NCBI RefSeq assembly: GCF_000719135.1
Contig: NZ_JOEK01000006.1
Coordinates: 62,001-126,000 of the forward strand
Origin: Streptomyces avicenniae
GTDB taxonomy: Bacteria; Actinomycetota; Actinomycetes; Streptomycetales; Streptomycetaceae
Direction of reading: 5' to 3'
DNA length: 64,000 bases
Made by a program: the position numbers and the translations under genes. Below, one piece after another: positions 27,476-35,721 of the stretch. The notes under the pieces are model-generated. The model ran no database searches and was not told the origin of the DNA. It worked only from the letters and a program-made list of their open reading frames with translations. Each line of letters opens with the position of its first letter. Position 1 is the first letter of the stretch.

Positions 27476-27497
27476 GTAATCTTGATTACATGATTAC
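27476..27497 (+). promoter_or_regulatory. Operator-promoter overlapping a start codon
   Basis: GTAATC (27476-27481), TT, GATTAC (27484-27489), then AT and another GATTAC (27492-27497) across the ATG at 27490. The first two form a 14-bp palindrome that also contains a -10 box TAATCT 7 bases before the ATG. A protein bound here would block a leaderless promoter. An upstream AGGAGG is 16 bases from the ATG, too far to be the normal ribosome site. Confidence 0.65.
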
Positions 27498-28062
27498 GAA
27501 TCGGGCTCGCGAAGAAGTGCGTGGCTGGATCGTCGGGCGGGTTCCGGCGTCCTGGTTCACCGAACTGGTGGAGGTGACCACCGACCGTGAGGAGATCACG
27601 GTCATCGGCCGCGTCGCCGAGCCGGACCTCGGCCCCCAGGCGACGGAGGTCGAGCGGCAGGCGGCCTGCGAGGGCCGGATCACCGAGTTCCGCGAGCGCA
27701 CGAGGGGCGCGCGGGTCGAGGTGGCGCGGGAGGCCAACATCCGCTTCGGGCGGCAGGTGTCCTGGGGCGCGGTCTGCGGGACCGAGCGGACGGTCTTCAC
27801 CCATGTCTCGGCGCCGGTGATGACCCGGCTGCGGCAGCCGGAGCGCGTCGTGCTCGACACCCTCATCGCCGCCGGGGTCGCGCGCAGCCGCAGCGACGCG
27901 CTCTCGTGGTGCGTACGGCTCATCGACCAGAACGCGGACGGATGGCTCGGAGATCTGCGCGGCTCCCTCGCACATGTGGAGAAAGTGCGGGAACAAGGTC
28001 CGGATCCCGACCGTGACACCATGACGATGATCCGTCCGCAGGAGCGGGCAGGCGACCTCTGA
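27490..28062 (+). CDS. Putative ribbon-helix-helix-like regulator of unknown family
   Basis: A 190-residue soluble protein. The N-terminal half has beta-rich stretches (ITVIGRVAEPDL) and a basic helix (EGRITEFRERTRG). The segment around residues 115-145 (LDTLIAAGVARSRSDALSWC) resembles the Ser/Arg-Ser-Ala helix pair of ribbon-helix-helix proteins. I do not recognise the full-length family. The ATG overlaps a palindromic operator, which suggests autoregulation. The neighbouring divergent SPW gene could share control. Confidence 0.7.
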   Translation: MITNRAREEVRGWIVGRVPASWFTELVEVTTDREEITVIGRVAEPDLGPQATEVERQAACEGRITEFRERTRGARVEVAREANIRFGRQVSWGAVCGTERTVFTHVSAPVMTRLRQPERVVLDTLIAAGVARSRSDALSWCVRLIDQNADGWLGDLRGSLAHVEKVREQGPDPDRDTMTMIRPQERAGDL

Positions 28063-28161
28063 GGGACGCGCGCTACGCCGATGGATGTGAAGGAAAAGGT
28101 GATCCGGGGGAGTTCACGTACGACATCCGGGACGGGCTGACCCCGGAATCACCCATACGCT

Positions 28162-28192
28162 ACCGTACGGTTTAACGGTACGTTACGGTAAC
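28162..28192 (+). promoter_or_regulatory. Paired palindromes upstream of the TetR gene
   Basis: ACCGTACGGT (28162-28171) is a perfect palindrome, and GTTACGGTAAC (28182-28192) is a palindrome with a central base, offset by about two helical turns. The second contains TACGGT, 6 bases before the ATG at 28196, which would be the -10 of a leaderless promoter. Typical of TetR autoregulation. Confidence 0.65.
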
Positions 28193-28195
28193 GGC

Positions 28196-28768
28196 ATGCC
28201 ACAACAGCGGGGCCCGCGCAGCCGTCTCACCGCCGCGGACTGGGCCGAGGCGGCACTCGCCGCCATGCGTGACGGCGGAGGTCTGGCAGCGATCGCCATC
28301 GAACCCCTCGCCACACGTCTGCGGGCTACCAAAGGCAGCTTCTACTGGCATTTCGCCAACCGGGACGCGCTGATCGAGGCGGCACTGCGCCGCTGGGAGG
28401 AACAGCGCCTCGCCGAGGTCGCCGACGCCGAGGCGGCCGGGACCGACCCGGCCGACCGGCTGCGCGCCCTGTTCATGCGCCTCACCGGCAACAGCGACCC
28501 CACGGAACCCGCGCTGCTCGCCCACGCGGGCCATCCCCTCGTCGCGCCCGCGCTGCGACGCGTCTCCACCCACCGGCTCGACTACCTCACCGGTCTGTTC
28601 GTGGAGATGGGCGTCCCCGGCGACGAGGCGCGGCGCCGCGCGCTGCGCACCTACTGCGGATTCCTGGGCCGCGTGCAGCTCGCGCACGCCGTGCCCGAGG
28701 TCATGCCGCGCGGGGAAGAGGAACGGCTCTACCTGGAGTCGGTCATCGCGTCGCTGCTCCCGGGCTGA
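28196..28768 (+). CDS. TetR family transcriptional regulator
   Basis: A 190-residue regulator. The N-terminal HTH (about residues 8-55) includes IEPLATRLRATKGSFYWHFANRD, matching the TetR recognition helix. The C-terminal domain is helical and would bind a small ligand or form the dimer. The start at 28196 lies directly behind paired palindromes and a -10-like TACGGT, so the gene probably represses itself. No obvious divergent target gene is present, so its other targets lie elsewhere. Confidence 0.85.
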   Translation: MPQQRGPRSRLTAADWAEAALAAMRDGGGLAAIAIEPLATRLRATKGSFYWHFANRDALIEAALRRWEEQRLAEVADAEAAGTDPADRLRALFMRLTGNSDPTEPALLAHAGHPLVAPALRRVSTHRLDYLTGLFVEMGVPGDEARRRALRTYCGFLGRVQLAHAVPEVMPRGEEERLYLESVIASLLPG

Positions 28769-28788
28769 GGCCCGCCCGGGAGCCCTGC

Positions 28789-28810
28789 GCGCACCCTGTC
28801 CCGGGTGCGT
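28789..28810 (+). terminator. Hairpin after the TetR gene
   Basis: An 8-bp stem pairing GCGCACCC with GGGTGCGT (one G-T pair), 20 bases after the stop. Confidence 0.4.
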
Positions 28811-29043
28811 GCCTCCGCCCGCAGAACAGCGGGGGCGCGCACCCGGGCCCTGCATTCCCCGGCCGACCGCTCACCGGCCGAGACCTACGGCTGCCCCGGG
28901 CCCCGCCGCCGAAACACCCCCGTCGCGCGCGCATCCGCGGCCGGTCGGCCGGGCGTGTTGGGCGCCTCGGGCGCTGGGTACCCGGCGGGCCACCGTGCCT
29001 CCCCGCGTCCGCGGCGGAGGGTCAAGACGCGAGGAGGGAAGTC

Positions 29044-29442
29044 ATGCAGCAGCGGGGCAACGACCGGCTCAGCGTCCGCCGTGACGACGAGATGAAGCAC
29101 GACCTCCAGGGCATGCTGCGGGGCGACGGCCCGACGCGTTCCGAGGAGTGGCGCGAGCCCGAGCCCGTGCCGGAGGACGACCCGGGGCTGGCGGCCGGCC
29201 CGGTGCCGCCGCCGGGCTCCGCGGAAGAGGAGGAGGCGGCGAACGAGGCGTTCCGCTCCGACCTGGCCCGTCATCTGCGCCGCTCGGAGTTCCCCGCGGA
29301 GCGCGGGACGCTGCTGTCCACGCTCGACGAGGCGAACGCGCCCGACGGTCTGATCGACACCGTGCGCGACCTGCCGGACGACCGCCGGTTCGCCAACGTG
29401 CAGGAGGTCGCGGCGGCGCTGGGCCGCAGGCCGGACGCGTGA
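29044..29442 (+). CDS. DUF2795 domain protein
   Basis: A 132-residue acidic soluble protein. The C-terminal half, RRSEFPAERGTLLSTLDEANA with DRRFANVQEVAAALG, is the DUF2795 domain found in many actinobacteria. The N-terminal half is charged, with Pro/Glu-rich linkers. GGAGGGAAG directly upstream supports the ATG at 29044. Function is unknown. It converges on the deacetylase gene with 16 bases between stops. Confidence 0.8.
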   Translation: MQQRGNDRLSVRRDDEMKHDLQGMLRGDGPTRSEEWREPEPVPEDDPGLAAGPVPPPGSAEEEEAANEAFRSDLARHLRRSEFPAERGTLLSTLDEANAPDGLIDTVRDLPDDRRFANVQEVAAALGRRPDA

Positions 29443-29458
29443 GCGCCGCGCGGGCCCG

Positions 29459-30229
29459 TCAGTCCGTGGGCAGGACCAGCGCGTAGCCCCGCTCCAGGAG
29501 GCGGGGAAGGCAGTACCCGAGGGCGGCGACCGTCTGTGTGCGGTCGCCGCCCCCGTCGTGCGCGAGGACGATCGCCCCGGGGCGCGCGCCGTCGAGCAGG
29601 GTGCGGGAGATCTCTGCGGTGCCGGGGCGTTCCCAGTCGCCGGTGTCGAGCGACCAGCCGAGGGGCAGCATGCCGAGGTCACGGGCGGCGCGTACCGTCC
29701 CGGCGGTCCACGCGCCGTAGGGGGCACGGGCGAGGACGGGGGCGGCGCCGACGGCGCTCTCGACGGCGGCGCTGGTGCGGGCCAGCTCGTCGCGCGCGTC
29801 GTCCTCGGGGAGCCGGTCGAGGCGGGGATGGCTCCACGTGTGGTTGCCGAGGAGATGTCCGTCGTCGGCGATGGCGCGCAGCAGCGCGGGCTGCCAGGCG
29901 GCGTGCTCGCCCGCGACGAAGAAGGTGGCGCGGACGGCGTGCGCGCGCAGGGTGGCGAGGAGGTCGCGCGTGTGGACGGGGTGGGGGCCGTCGTCGAAGG
30001 TGAGCGCGAGGCGGCGGCCCGTGCCCGGCAGTGTCTCGCGGACGCCGAGGGCGTCGGTGTCGGCGGCGGGTCGTGGGGCCCGGCCGGTGGAGCGGTCGTC
30101 GCCCCCGGCGGAGGCGGAGTCCACGAGATACCGGTTGAGGGCGATCAGGCCGAGCCCGGCGGCGACGCCCGCCACGAGGCGGCGCGGTGGGCGGCGGGCG
30201 GGCTGCCCGTCGGACGTGTCGTTCGGCAT
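29459..30229 (-). CDS. Polysaccharide deacetylase family protein
   Basis: A 256-residue NodB-homology enzyme. A basic N-terminus and hydrophobic segment (about residues 18-32, AGVAAGLGLIALNRYLV) anchor or export it. The metal-binding motifs are visible: TFDDGPH (the catalytic Asp and a metal-binding Asp) and GNHTWSHP (HxxxH). LARAPYGAW is the third NodB motif. The family removes N- or O-acetyl groups from peptidoglycan, chitin oligomers or xylan. The substrate cannot be chosen from the sequence. It is convergent with the DUF2795 gene and divergent from the protease gene. Confidence 0.88.
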   Translation of the reverse strand: MPNDTSDGQPARRPPRRLVAGVAAGLGLIALNRYLVDSASAGGDDRSTGRAPRPAADTDALGVRETLPGTGRRLALTFDDGPHPVHTRDLLATLRAHAVRATFFVAGEHAAWQPALLRAIADDGHLLGNHTWSHPRLDRLPEDDARDELARTSAAVESAVGAAPVLARAPYGAWTAGTVRAARDLGMLPLGWSLDTGDWERPGTAEISRTLLDGARPGAIVLAHDGGGDRTQTVAALGYCLPRLLERGYALVLPTD

Positions 30230-30488
30230 GGGCCACTGTTCTCACGGCAGTTCGGACGCCAGGGGGCTCCACACCGCTCCGGCGGGCCGTGCCGCCCGTT
30301 CGGAGCAGCGCGGGCCGGTTGCGCGGCGGAACGTATACGGTCGCCCGGCCCGTGCCGCCCGGTCCCGGGGCGCCGATCGACGGCCGGAAAGCGGTCTTCC
30401 CTCCCGCGCGCCCGGTGGGACGATCCCCTCGCCCCGGCGCCGGGACGTCCCCCACCGGCGCCCTCCCCTCTTCCCGCTGGAGGAAGCC

Positions 30489-31442
30489 GTGAGACGCGAG
30501 CGCGACACCGCAAGACCCGGGCCCCGGAGAGCGCGGCTGACCGCCGCCCTGTCGGGGCTCGTCCTCCTGGCCGCCGCCTTCCTGCCGGGCGCGGCGCAGG
30601 CCTCCGGTGGCGGGGCGGGTGGCTTCGGCGCCGCCCGGCTGGCCGCGGTGGCGGACGCCGTGCTGGCGGCCGACGTGCCGGGCACGTCGTGGGCCGTGGA
30701 CCCGGCGGCGGACCGCGTCCGCCTCGTGGCCGACGCGACGGTCTCCGCCCGGGACCTCGCGCGGATCGAACGGGCCGCGGGGCCGCTGGCCGGGGCCCTG
30801 GCCGTCGAGCGGACGCCCGGCAGCGTCGAGCCGCACACGTCGGGCGGCGACGCGATCTTCGCGTGGAACTACTGGCCCTGCTCGCTGGGCTTCAACATCC
30901 GCATCGGCGGCGTGTACTACTTCCTCACCGCGGGGCACTGCATCCGCGAACTGCCGCCGCAGTACGTCTGGTACCCCTACTTCCAGCCGCCGTTCCCGCC
31001 CAACCCGCCGGACCCGCCGCTGGGGATCAGCACGGCGTTCTCCTACCCGGGCAACGACTTCGGCCTCGTCAGGTACCACACCACGCCCACCGACCTGCGC
31101 GGCGTCGTGAACCAGTTCGACGGCACGGTCCAGGACATCACCGGCGTCGCCAACCCCGCCGTGGGCCAGCCCGCGTGCCGCAGCGGGGGCGCGACGGGGC
31201 AGGTCTGTGGCACCGTCACCGGGCTCAACTACTCGGTCAACTACGGCGGCGGCGCGGTCGTCTCCGGGCTCATCCGCACGAACGTCTGCTCCGAGCCGGG
31301 CGACAGCGGCGGCCCGCTGTACCGGGGGACGACGGGCTACGGACTGACGTCGGGCGGCAGCGGCAACTGCACGTCGGGCGGCATCACGTACTTCCAGCCG
31401 GTCGTGGAGGCCCTGACCGCCTACGGCGCCACGGTCTACTGA
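30489..31442 (+). CDS. Secreted streptogrisin-type S1 serine protease
   Basis: A 317-residue exported protease. A signal peptide (about 1-37, ending LPGAAQA) is followed by a short pro-region (about 40-113). The mature domain starts near SGGDAIFAWNYWPCSLGF, as in streptogrisins. The catalytic triad is visible as LTAGHC (His), NDFGLV (Asp) and EPGDSGGPL (Ser), and disulfide pairs are in the usual places. The GTG at 30489 follows GGAGGAAG. A Pro-rich loop after the His (about residues 155-180, FPPNPPDPPLG) is longer than in SGPA/SGPB and may alter specificity. Confidence 0.88.
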   Translation: MRRERDTARPGPRRARLTAALSGLVLLAAAFLPGAAQASGGGAGGFGAARLAAVADAVLAADVPGTSWAVDPAADRVRLVADATVSARDLARIERAAGPLAGALAVERTPGSVEPHTSGGDAIFAWNYWPCSLGFNIRIGGVYYFLTAGHCIRELPPQYVWYPYFQPPFPPNPPDPPLGISTAFSYPGNDFGLVRYHTTPTDLRGVVNQFDGTVQDITGVANPAVGQPACRSGGATGQVCGTVTGLNYSVNYGGGAVVSGLIRTNVCSEPGDSGGPLYRGTTGYGLTSGGSGNCTSGGITYFQPVVEALTAYGATVY

Positions 31443-31478
31443 GCCACGCACACCGCGCACGCCACGCACGCCACGCGT

Positions 31479-31507
31479 CGGACCGCGGGCACACGTCCCG
31501 CGGTCCG
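31479..31507. terminator. Hairpin between convergent genes
   Basis: An 11-bp stem (CGGACCGCGGG with complement) and a 7-nt loop, between the protease and oxidoreductase stops. A run of CACGC repeats (31445-31475) precedes it. Confidence 0.65.
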
Positions 31508-31513
31508 GCGCGC

Positions 31514-32413
31514 TCAGCGCTGCGGCAGGCCGAGCGCCGACTCGGCGGCGGCCAGGATCTCCGTCACCCGCAGCCCGAACCGGACGTCGCAGGCGTGCGG
31601 TTCGCCGGTGCGCGCCGACTCGATCAGCGCGTCGATGGCCCGCAGGAAGGAACGCCGCGGGCCGCCAGCCGGGCGCTCCGGCAGGGTCGAGATCCCGGCG
31701 GCGCCGCGCAGCTCCACGGCCACGCCCGCCGCTTGGGGCGGGACGGTGTGGGAGAGCGTCAGCGTGCTGGACGCGCCGGACGTGTGGCGCAGGACGACGT
31801 GCGTCGTGTCGCCGGGGCCGTGCGCCGCGACGACGCCCTCGGGGCCCGTGACGTCGCCGAGCGGCGGCAGCAGCACGGACAGGGCGTGCGGCCCGACGTC
31901 CCACAGCGCGCCGTGCTCCTTGCGCCAGGTGGAGAAGGCGTAGGGCGAGTCGGAGCCCGCGAAGACCGGCGAGTACCAGTCGGCGCGGCCGGTGAGCCAG
32001 CCCTCGGTGCCCTTCTGCGCGGCCAGCCAGGCGGCCGTCTCCGGCGTGAAGCGCAGGGTGAAGAAGACGACGGAGGCGACACCGGCGTCGGCCGCGGCGT
32101 CGGCCAGTTCACGGGCGCCCGCCACGGTCGTGGCGACCGGCTTGTCGAGCAGCAGGTGGCATCCGGCGCGGGCGGCGCGTACGGCCAGCGGCGCCTGGAC
32201 GTCGGGCGGCAGGGCGACGGCGACGGCGTCGCAGTCGGCGAACAGCGCGTCGGCGTCCTCGTACGGCCGGGTGCCGAGCGCGTCCGCCAGCTCGGCGGCG
32301 GCCTCGGGGCGGCGGCCCCAGACGCCGACCAGTTCGGCCTCCGGATGCTCCGCGAGGCCGGGACCGTGGGTGTCCCGCGCCCAGGGGCCGGTACCGAGCA
32401 GACCGAATCTCAT
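31514..32413 (-). CDS. Gfo/Idh/MocA family oxidoreductase
   Basis: A 299-residue NAD(P)-dependent sugar or cyclitol dehydrogenase. The N-terminal Rossmann fold begins MRFGLLGTGPWARDTHGPGL. The conserved Lys-Pro of the family appears as LLLDKPVATT (DKP instead of the more common EKP). The C-terminal substrate domain has LWDVGPHALS, with the family's conserved Asp and His. The substrate is unknown. It is divergent from glnII, so its promoter region abuts the GlnR box, which may or may not influence it. Confidence 0.85.
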   Translation of the reverse strand: MRFGLLGTGPWARDTHGPGLAEHPEAELVGVWGRRPEAAAELADALGTRPYEDADALFADCDAVAVALPPDVQAPLAVRAARAGCHLLLDKPVATTVAGARELADAAADAGVASVVFFTLRFTPETAAWLAAQKGTEGWLTGRADWYSPVFAGSDSPYAFSTWRKEHGALWDVGPHALSVLLPPLGDVTGPEGVVAAHGPGDTTHVVLRHTSGASSTLTLSHTVPPQAAGVAVELRGAAGISTLPERPAGGPRRSFLRAIDALIESARTGEPHACDVRFGLRVTEILAAAESALGLPQR

Positions 32414-32516
32414 GGGTGACCCTTCTCAGACAGACGGGGACGAGCGGACCGGGGCGGCCCGTGCGTCCCACCCTAAGACGCCGGGAAGGCGCGCGCGGTA
32501 CCGGGGGCAAACGCCG

Positions 32517-32554
32517 TTCACACCGCTTTAACAGCCGGGCAACTGGCGGGAAAT
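32517..32554 (+). promoter_or_regulatory. GlnR box upstream of glnII
   Basis: Four elements in exact 11-bp steps: TTCAC, TTAAC, GCAAC and GAAAT at 32517, 32528, 32539 and 32550. They match gTnAC-n6-GaAAC-n6-GtnAC-n6-GAAAc with a weaker second element. It lies 79 bases before the glnII start and 104 bases from the divergent oxidoreductase start. Confidence 0.75.
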
Positions 32555-32632
32555 GGCCGGTGGGGAGGGTGGAAACGGCGTGGACGCAACGCCGTGGAGC
32601 ACCCGCGAAGACCTCATGGAGGAGCACGGACC

Positions 32633-33655
32633 GTGAGCTACAAGGCCGAGTACATCTGGATCGACGGCACCTCGCCCACCGCGAAACTGCGGTCCAAGAC
32701 CAAGATCCTCGCCGACGGCGCCGAGCCCCCGACCTGGGGCTTCGACGGTTCGAGCACCAACCAGGCCGAGGGCCACGCCTCGGACTGCGTGCTGAAGCCG
32801 GTCGCCTCCTACCCGGACCCGATCCGGGGCGGCGACGACATCCTCGTCCTGTGCGAGGTCTGGAACGTGGACGACACCCCGCACGTGTCGAACACCCGCG
32901 CGGCGCTGCGTCCGGTGGCCGAACAGTTCGCGTCGCAGGAGCCGATCTTCGGCATCGAGCAGGAGTACACCTTCTTCAAGGGCTCCCGGCCCCTCGGCTT
33001 CCCGGAGAGCGGCGGCTTCCCCGCCCCGCAGGGCGGCTACTACTGCGGCGTCGGCGCGGACGAGATCTACGGCCGTGACGTCGTCGAGGCGCACCTGGAG
33101 AACTGTCTGAAGGCCGGTCTCGGCATCTCCGGCATCAACGCCGAGGTCATGCCGGGCCAGTGGGAGTTCCAGGTCGGCCCGCTGGCGCCGCTCGACGTCT
33201 CCGACCAGCTGTGGATCGCGCGCTGGCTGCTCTACCGCACGGCCGAGGACTTCGGCGTCTCCGCCACCCTCGACCCGAAGCCGGTCAAGGGCGACTGGAA
33301 CGGCGCCGGTGCCCACACCAACTTCTCCACGAAGGCGATGCGCGAGGGCTACGACGCGATCGTCGCCGCGTGCGAGTCCATGGGCAAGGACGGCAAGCCG
33401 CTCGAACACGTCAAGAACTACGGCGCGGACGTCGAGGACCGCCTCACCGGCGCGCACGAGACCGCGCCGTGGGACCAGTACAGCTACGGCGTCTCGAACC
33501 GCGGCGCGTCCGTCCGCATCCCGTGGCAGGTCGAGCGGGACAAGAAGGGCTACATCGAGGACCGGCGGCCGAACGCGAACTGCGACCCGTACGTCGTGAC
33601 GCGGCTGATCACCGACACGGTCTGCACCGAGCTGGGTGACGCGGGCCTGGTCTGA
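32633..33655 (+). CDS. glnII: Glutamine synthetase II (eukaryotic type)
   Basis: A second, eukaryote-like glutamine synthetase, 340 residues. It begins VSYKAEYIWIDGTSP and shows WGFDGSSTNQAEG, FGIEQEYTFF, NAEVMPGQWEFQVGP and GDWNGAGAHTNFS, the active-site segments of GSII. It lacks the GSI C-terminal extension and the GlnE-modified Tyr loop, so it should escape adenylylation. The GTG at 32633 has GGAGGAG 8 bases upstream. Control by GlnR is supported by the box at 32517-32554. In Streptomyces glnII supplements glnA under nitrogen limitation or during development. Confidence 0.95.
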   Translation: MSYKAEYIWIDGTSPTAKLRSKTKILADGAEPPTWGFDGSSTNQAEGHASDCVLKPVASYPDPIRGGDDILVLCEVWNVDDTPHVSNTRAALRPVAEQFASQEPIFGIEQEYTFFKGSRPLGFPESGGFPAPQGGYYCGVGADEIYGRDVVEAHLENCLKAGLGISGINAEVMPGQWEFQVGPLAPLDVSDQLWIARWLLYRTAEDFGVSATLDPKPVKGDWNGAGAHTNFSTKAMREGYDAIVAACESMGKDGKPLEHVKNYGADVEDRLTGAHETAPWDQYSYGVSNRGASVRIPWQVERDKKGYIEDRRPNANCDPYVVTRLITDTVCTELGDAGLV

Positions 33656-33720
33656 CCCGCCCCCGCCCCCTCGCACGTCCTCCCGGCCCGTGGCCGCAGC
33701 TCGGGCACGGTTCCGGGGGG

Positions 33721-33760
33721 ACACCACGGGCGCCCGCCCTCCGGCGGGCGCCCGTGGTGT
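33721..33760 (+). terminator. Terminator of glnII
   Basis: Perfect 18-bp stem with a CTCC loop, starting 66 bases after the glnII stop. It is the longest perfect stem with a normal loop in the window. Confidence 0.8.
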
Positions 33761-33875
33761 TGCTGGGTACACCCCGGCCGGGCTGCCGCCCCCCGTGACC
33801 TGCGCACGGCAGCGCCGCAGACTGTGATCGGATACCGATACACGGCGACAGGCGGCAGACTCACATGGACGGGCG

Positions 33876-35177
33876 ATGGACATGAACGGACAACAGGTAC
33901 GCGACGCCTTCGTGGCGGCCGGGCGGGGATTCGTGCTGTCCCTGCTGTCGATCACCGTCTCGCTGGTGCTGTTCGTCCTCTTCGTGGTGTCCCTGGCGAT
34001 CATCGTGACGGGCGTCGGCCTGTTCACGACCCCGCTGATCGTGGACGCCATCCGCGCCCACGCCACGCTGCGGCGCGACCTGTCGGAGCGCTGGTGCGGG
34101 CTGACGATCCCCTCCGCCTACCGGCCACGGCCCGCCTCGCGGTCCGGCGGTGTGGCGCACCAGGTGGACCGCTGCGTGGAGATCCTGAAGGACCCGGCGA
34201 CCTGGCGGGACGCCCTCTGGCTGATCTGCGACGCGGTCGCGGGCTTCGTCATCGCCGTGCTGCCCTGGGGCCTGATCGGCTACTTCGTATGGGGCATCGT
34301 CCTGCTGTGCGGCGTGTGGGTGCCGATCCACAACGCGGGCGCCACGTACTGGTACGCCTTCGTGCCGGTCGGCTCCTGGTTCACGGCGGTGCTCGCCGCG
34401 CTGGTCGGCGTCGGCTTCCTCGGCGTCGCCATGTGGCTGAACCCGCTGCTGATCCGCGGGCACTTCCTGATGACGGGCGCGCTCAACGGCGCCTCGGAGA
34501 AGCAGCAGCTCGCGCAGCGCGTGGCCCGGCTCCAGGAGACGCGGCACGACGCGCTGGACAACTCGGCGGCCGAGCTGCGCCGCATCGAGCGCGACCTGCA
34601 CGACGGCGCGCAGGCGCGGCTGGTGGCCATGGGCATGAGCCTGGGCACCATCGAGGCGCTGATCGAGAAGGACCCGGTCAAGGCGAAGCAGCTGCTCGCG
34701 CAGGCGCGGGAGAACTCGGCGGAGGCCCTGTCCGAGCTGCGCGACCTGGTGCGCGGCATCCATCCGCCGGTGCTGGCCGAGCGGGGCCTCGGCGACGCCG
34801 CGCGCGCCCTGGCGCTGCGGATGCAGATGCCCGTCGAGGTGGACGTGGACCTGCCGGGGCGCCTGGAGGAGCCCGTCGAGTCGGCCGCGTACTTCGCGAT
34901 CAGCGAGATCCTGACCAACGCCGCGAAGCACTCGGGCGCCTCGCAGGTCTGGCTGGACATCTACTACAGCGTCCCCGAGCACGCGCTGCGCATCGCGGTG
35001 ACGGACAACGGGCGCGGCGGGGCGAGCCTGGAGGGCGGCTCGGGGCTGCGCGGTCTGGAACGGCGGCTCGGCGCGTTCGACGGGATCATGGCGGTCAGCA
35101 GCCCGGAGGGCGGGCCGACGCTGATCACCATCGAGATCCCGGTCCAGACGGTCGAGCCGGGCGCAAGCCGCCGCTGA
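33876..35177 (+). CDS. Two-component sensor histidine kinase (NarL-type partner)
   Basis: A 433-residue membrane kinase. Hydrophobic helices lie near residues 15-48, 110-150 and 160-190 and form a membrane-embedded sensor without a large extracellular domain. The kinase core has the HisKA_3 phosphate acceptor in IERDLHDGAQARLVAMG, an N-box (AISEILTNAAKHSGAS) and a G-box (DNGRGGASLEGGSGLRGLERR). The expected partner is a NarL/LuxR response regulator, and one lies at 37235-37882, two genes away. ATG 33876 or ATG 33882 may be the start. The gene converges on the peptidoglycan-binding gene. Confidence 0.88.
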   Translation: MDMNGQQVRDAFVAAGRGFVLSLLSITVSLVLFVLFVVSLAIIVTGVGLFTTPLIVDAIRAHATLRRDLSERWCGLTIPSAYRPRPASRSGGVAHQVDRCVEILKDPATWRDALWLICDAVAGFVIAVLPWGLIGYFVWGIVLLCGVWVPIHNAGATYWYAFVPVGSWFTAVLAALVGVGFLGVAMWLNPLLIRGHFLMTGALNGASEKQQLAQRVARLQETRHDALDNSAAELRRIERDLHDGAQARLVAMGMSLGTIEALIEKDPVKAKQLLAQARENSAEALSELRDLVRGIHPPVLAERGLGDAARALALRMQMPVEVDVDLPGRLEEPVESAAYFAISEILTNAAKHSGASQVWLDIYYSVPEHALRIAVTDNGRGGASLEGGSGLRGLERRLGAFDGIMAVSSPEGGPTLITIEIPVQTVEPGASRR

Positions 35178-35192
35178 CCCCCCGGAACACGA

Positions 35193-35222
35193 CGGCGGCG
35201 CCACCTTCCGGTGGCGCCGCCG
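35193..35222. terminator. Hairpin between convergent genes
   Basis: A 13-bp stem (CGGCGGCGCCACC with complement) and a TTCC loop, between the kinase stop (35177) and the peptidoglycan-binding gene stop (35257). Confidence 0.7.
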
Positions 35223-35256
35223 CCGCGTACGCACGGGTCCCGCCACGGGGACCCGC

Positions 35257-35721
35257 TCAGCAGAAGGACGCCGCGCCGTTGGCCATGCGCTTGAACGCCG
35301 CCTGAGTCCCGGGCCCGGCTATCCCGTCGATGCCGCCGGTGTAACCCCAGTAGTCCCGCAGCAGACGCTGGAGGGCCGAGATCGTGCCGGTCCCGACGAT
35401 CCCGTCGATCAAGCCGGTGTACCCCCAGTTCGCGCGCAGGTTGCGCTGGAAGGCGCGCCAGCTGTTGGGGCCCAGCTGCCCGTCGAGGGCTCCCGTGTAG
35501 CCCCAGTAGGTGCGCAGCCAGCACTGGATGTTGCGGGCCTGGCCGTTGCTCAGGCCCAGGTTGACCACCGCGAGCGGGACCGCCTGCTCGGCGGTGACCG
35601 CCGGGTGCGAACGGGCCCCGGACGTCCTGGAGTCGGCGCTCGCGCCCGTCAGTCCCCCCGCGGTCACGACGACCACGGTGGTGACGCCGACAAGCGTCCT
35701 GGTCCATGTACTCGGTCGCAT
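35257..35721 (-). CDS. Secreted peptidoglycan-binding repeat protein
   Basis: A 154-residue exported protein. After a signal peptide (about 1-30) and a short linker come three tandem peptidoglycan-binding-1-type repeats, each with WGYTG followed by DG and a Phe/Leu-Gln-Arg helix (WGYTGALDGQLG, WGYTGLIDGIVG, WGYTGGIDGIAG). There is no catalytic domain. The first and last repeats contain Cys residues (QCWLR; terminal ASFC) that might form a disulfide. It probably binds cell-wall or external peptidoglycan. The ATG at 35721 has GGGGGAA upstream. It lies between the kinase and its likely regulator. Confidence 0.82.
   Translation of the reverse strand: MRPSTWTRTLVGVTTVVVVTAGGLTGASADSRTSGARSHPAVTAEQAVPLAVVNLGLSNGQARNIQCWLRTYWGYTGALDGQLGPNSWRAFQRNLRANWGYTGLIDGIVGTGTISALQRLLRDYWGYTGGIDGIAGPGTQAAFKRMANGAASFC

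Noticed and set aside
28081..28140. 19-codon frame before the TetR gene
   Set aside because: No ribosome site and no recognisable product; it probably arises by chance.
31445..31475. CACGC repeats as a regulatory array
   Set aside because: They are short, imperfect, and lie between convergent stops next to a terminator, so no promoter is expected there.
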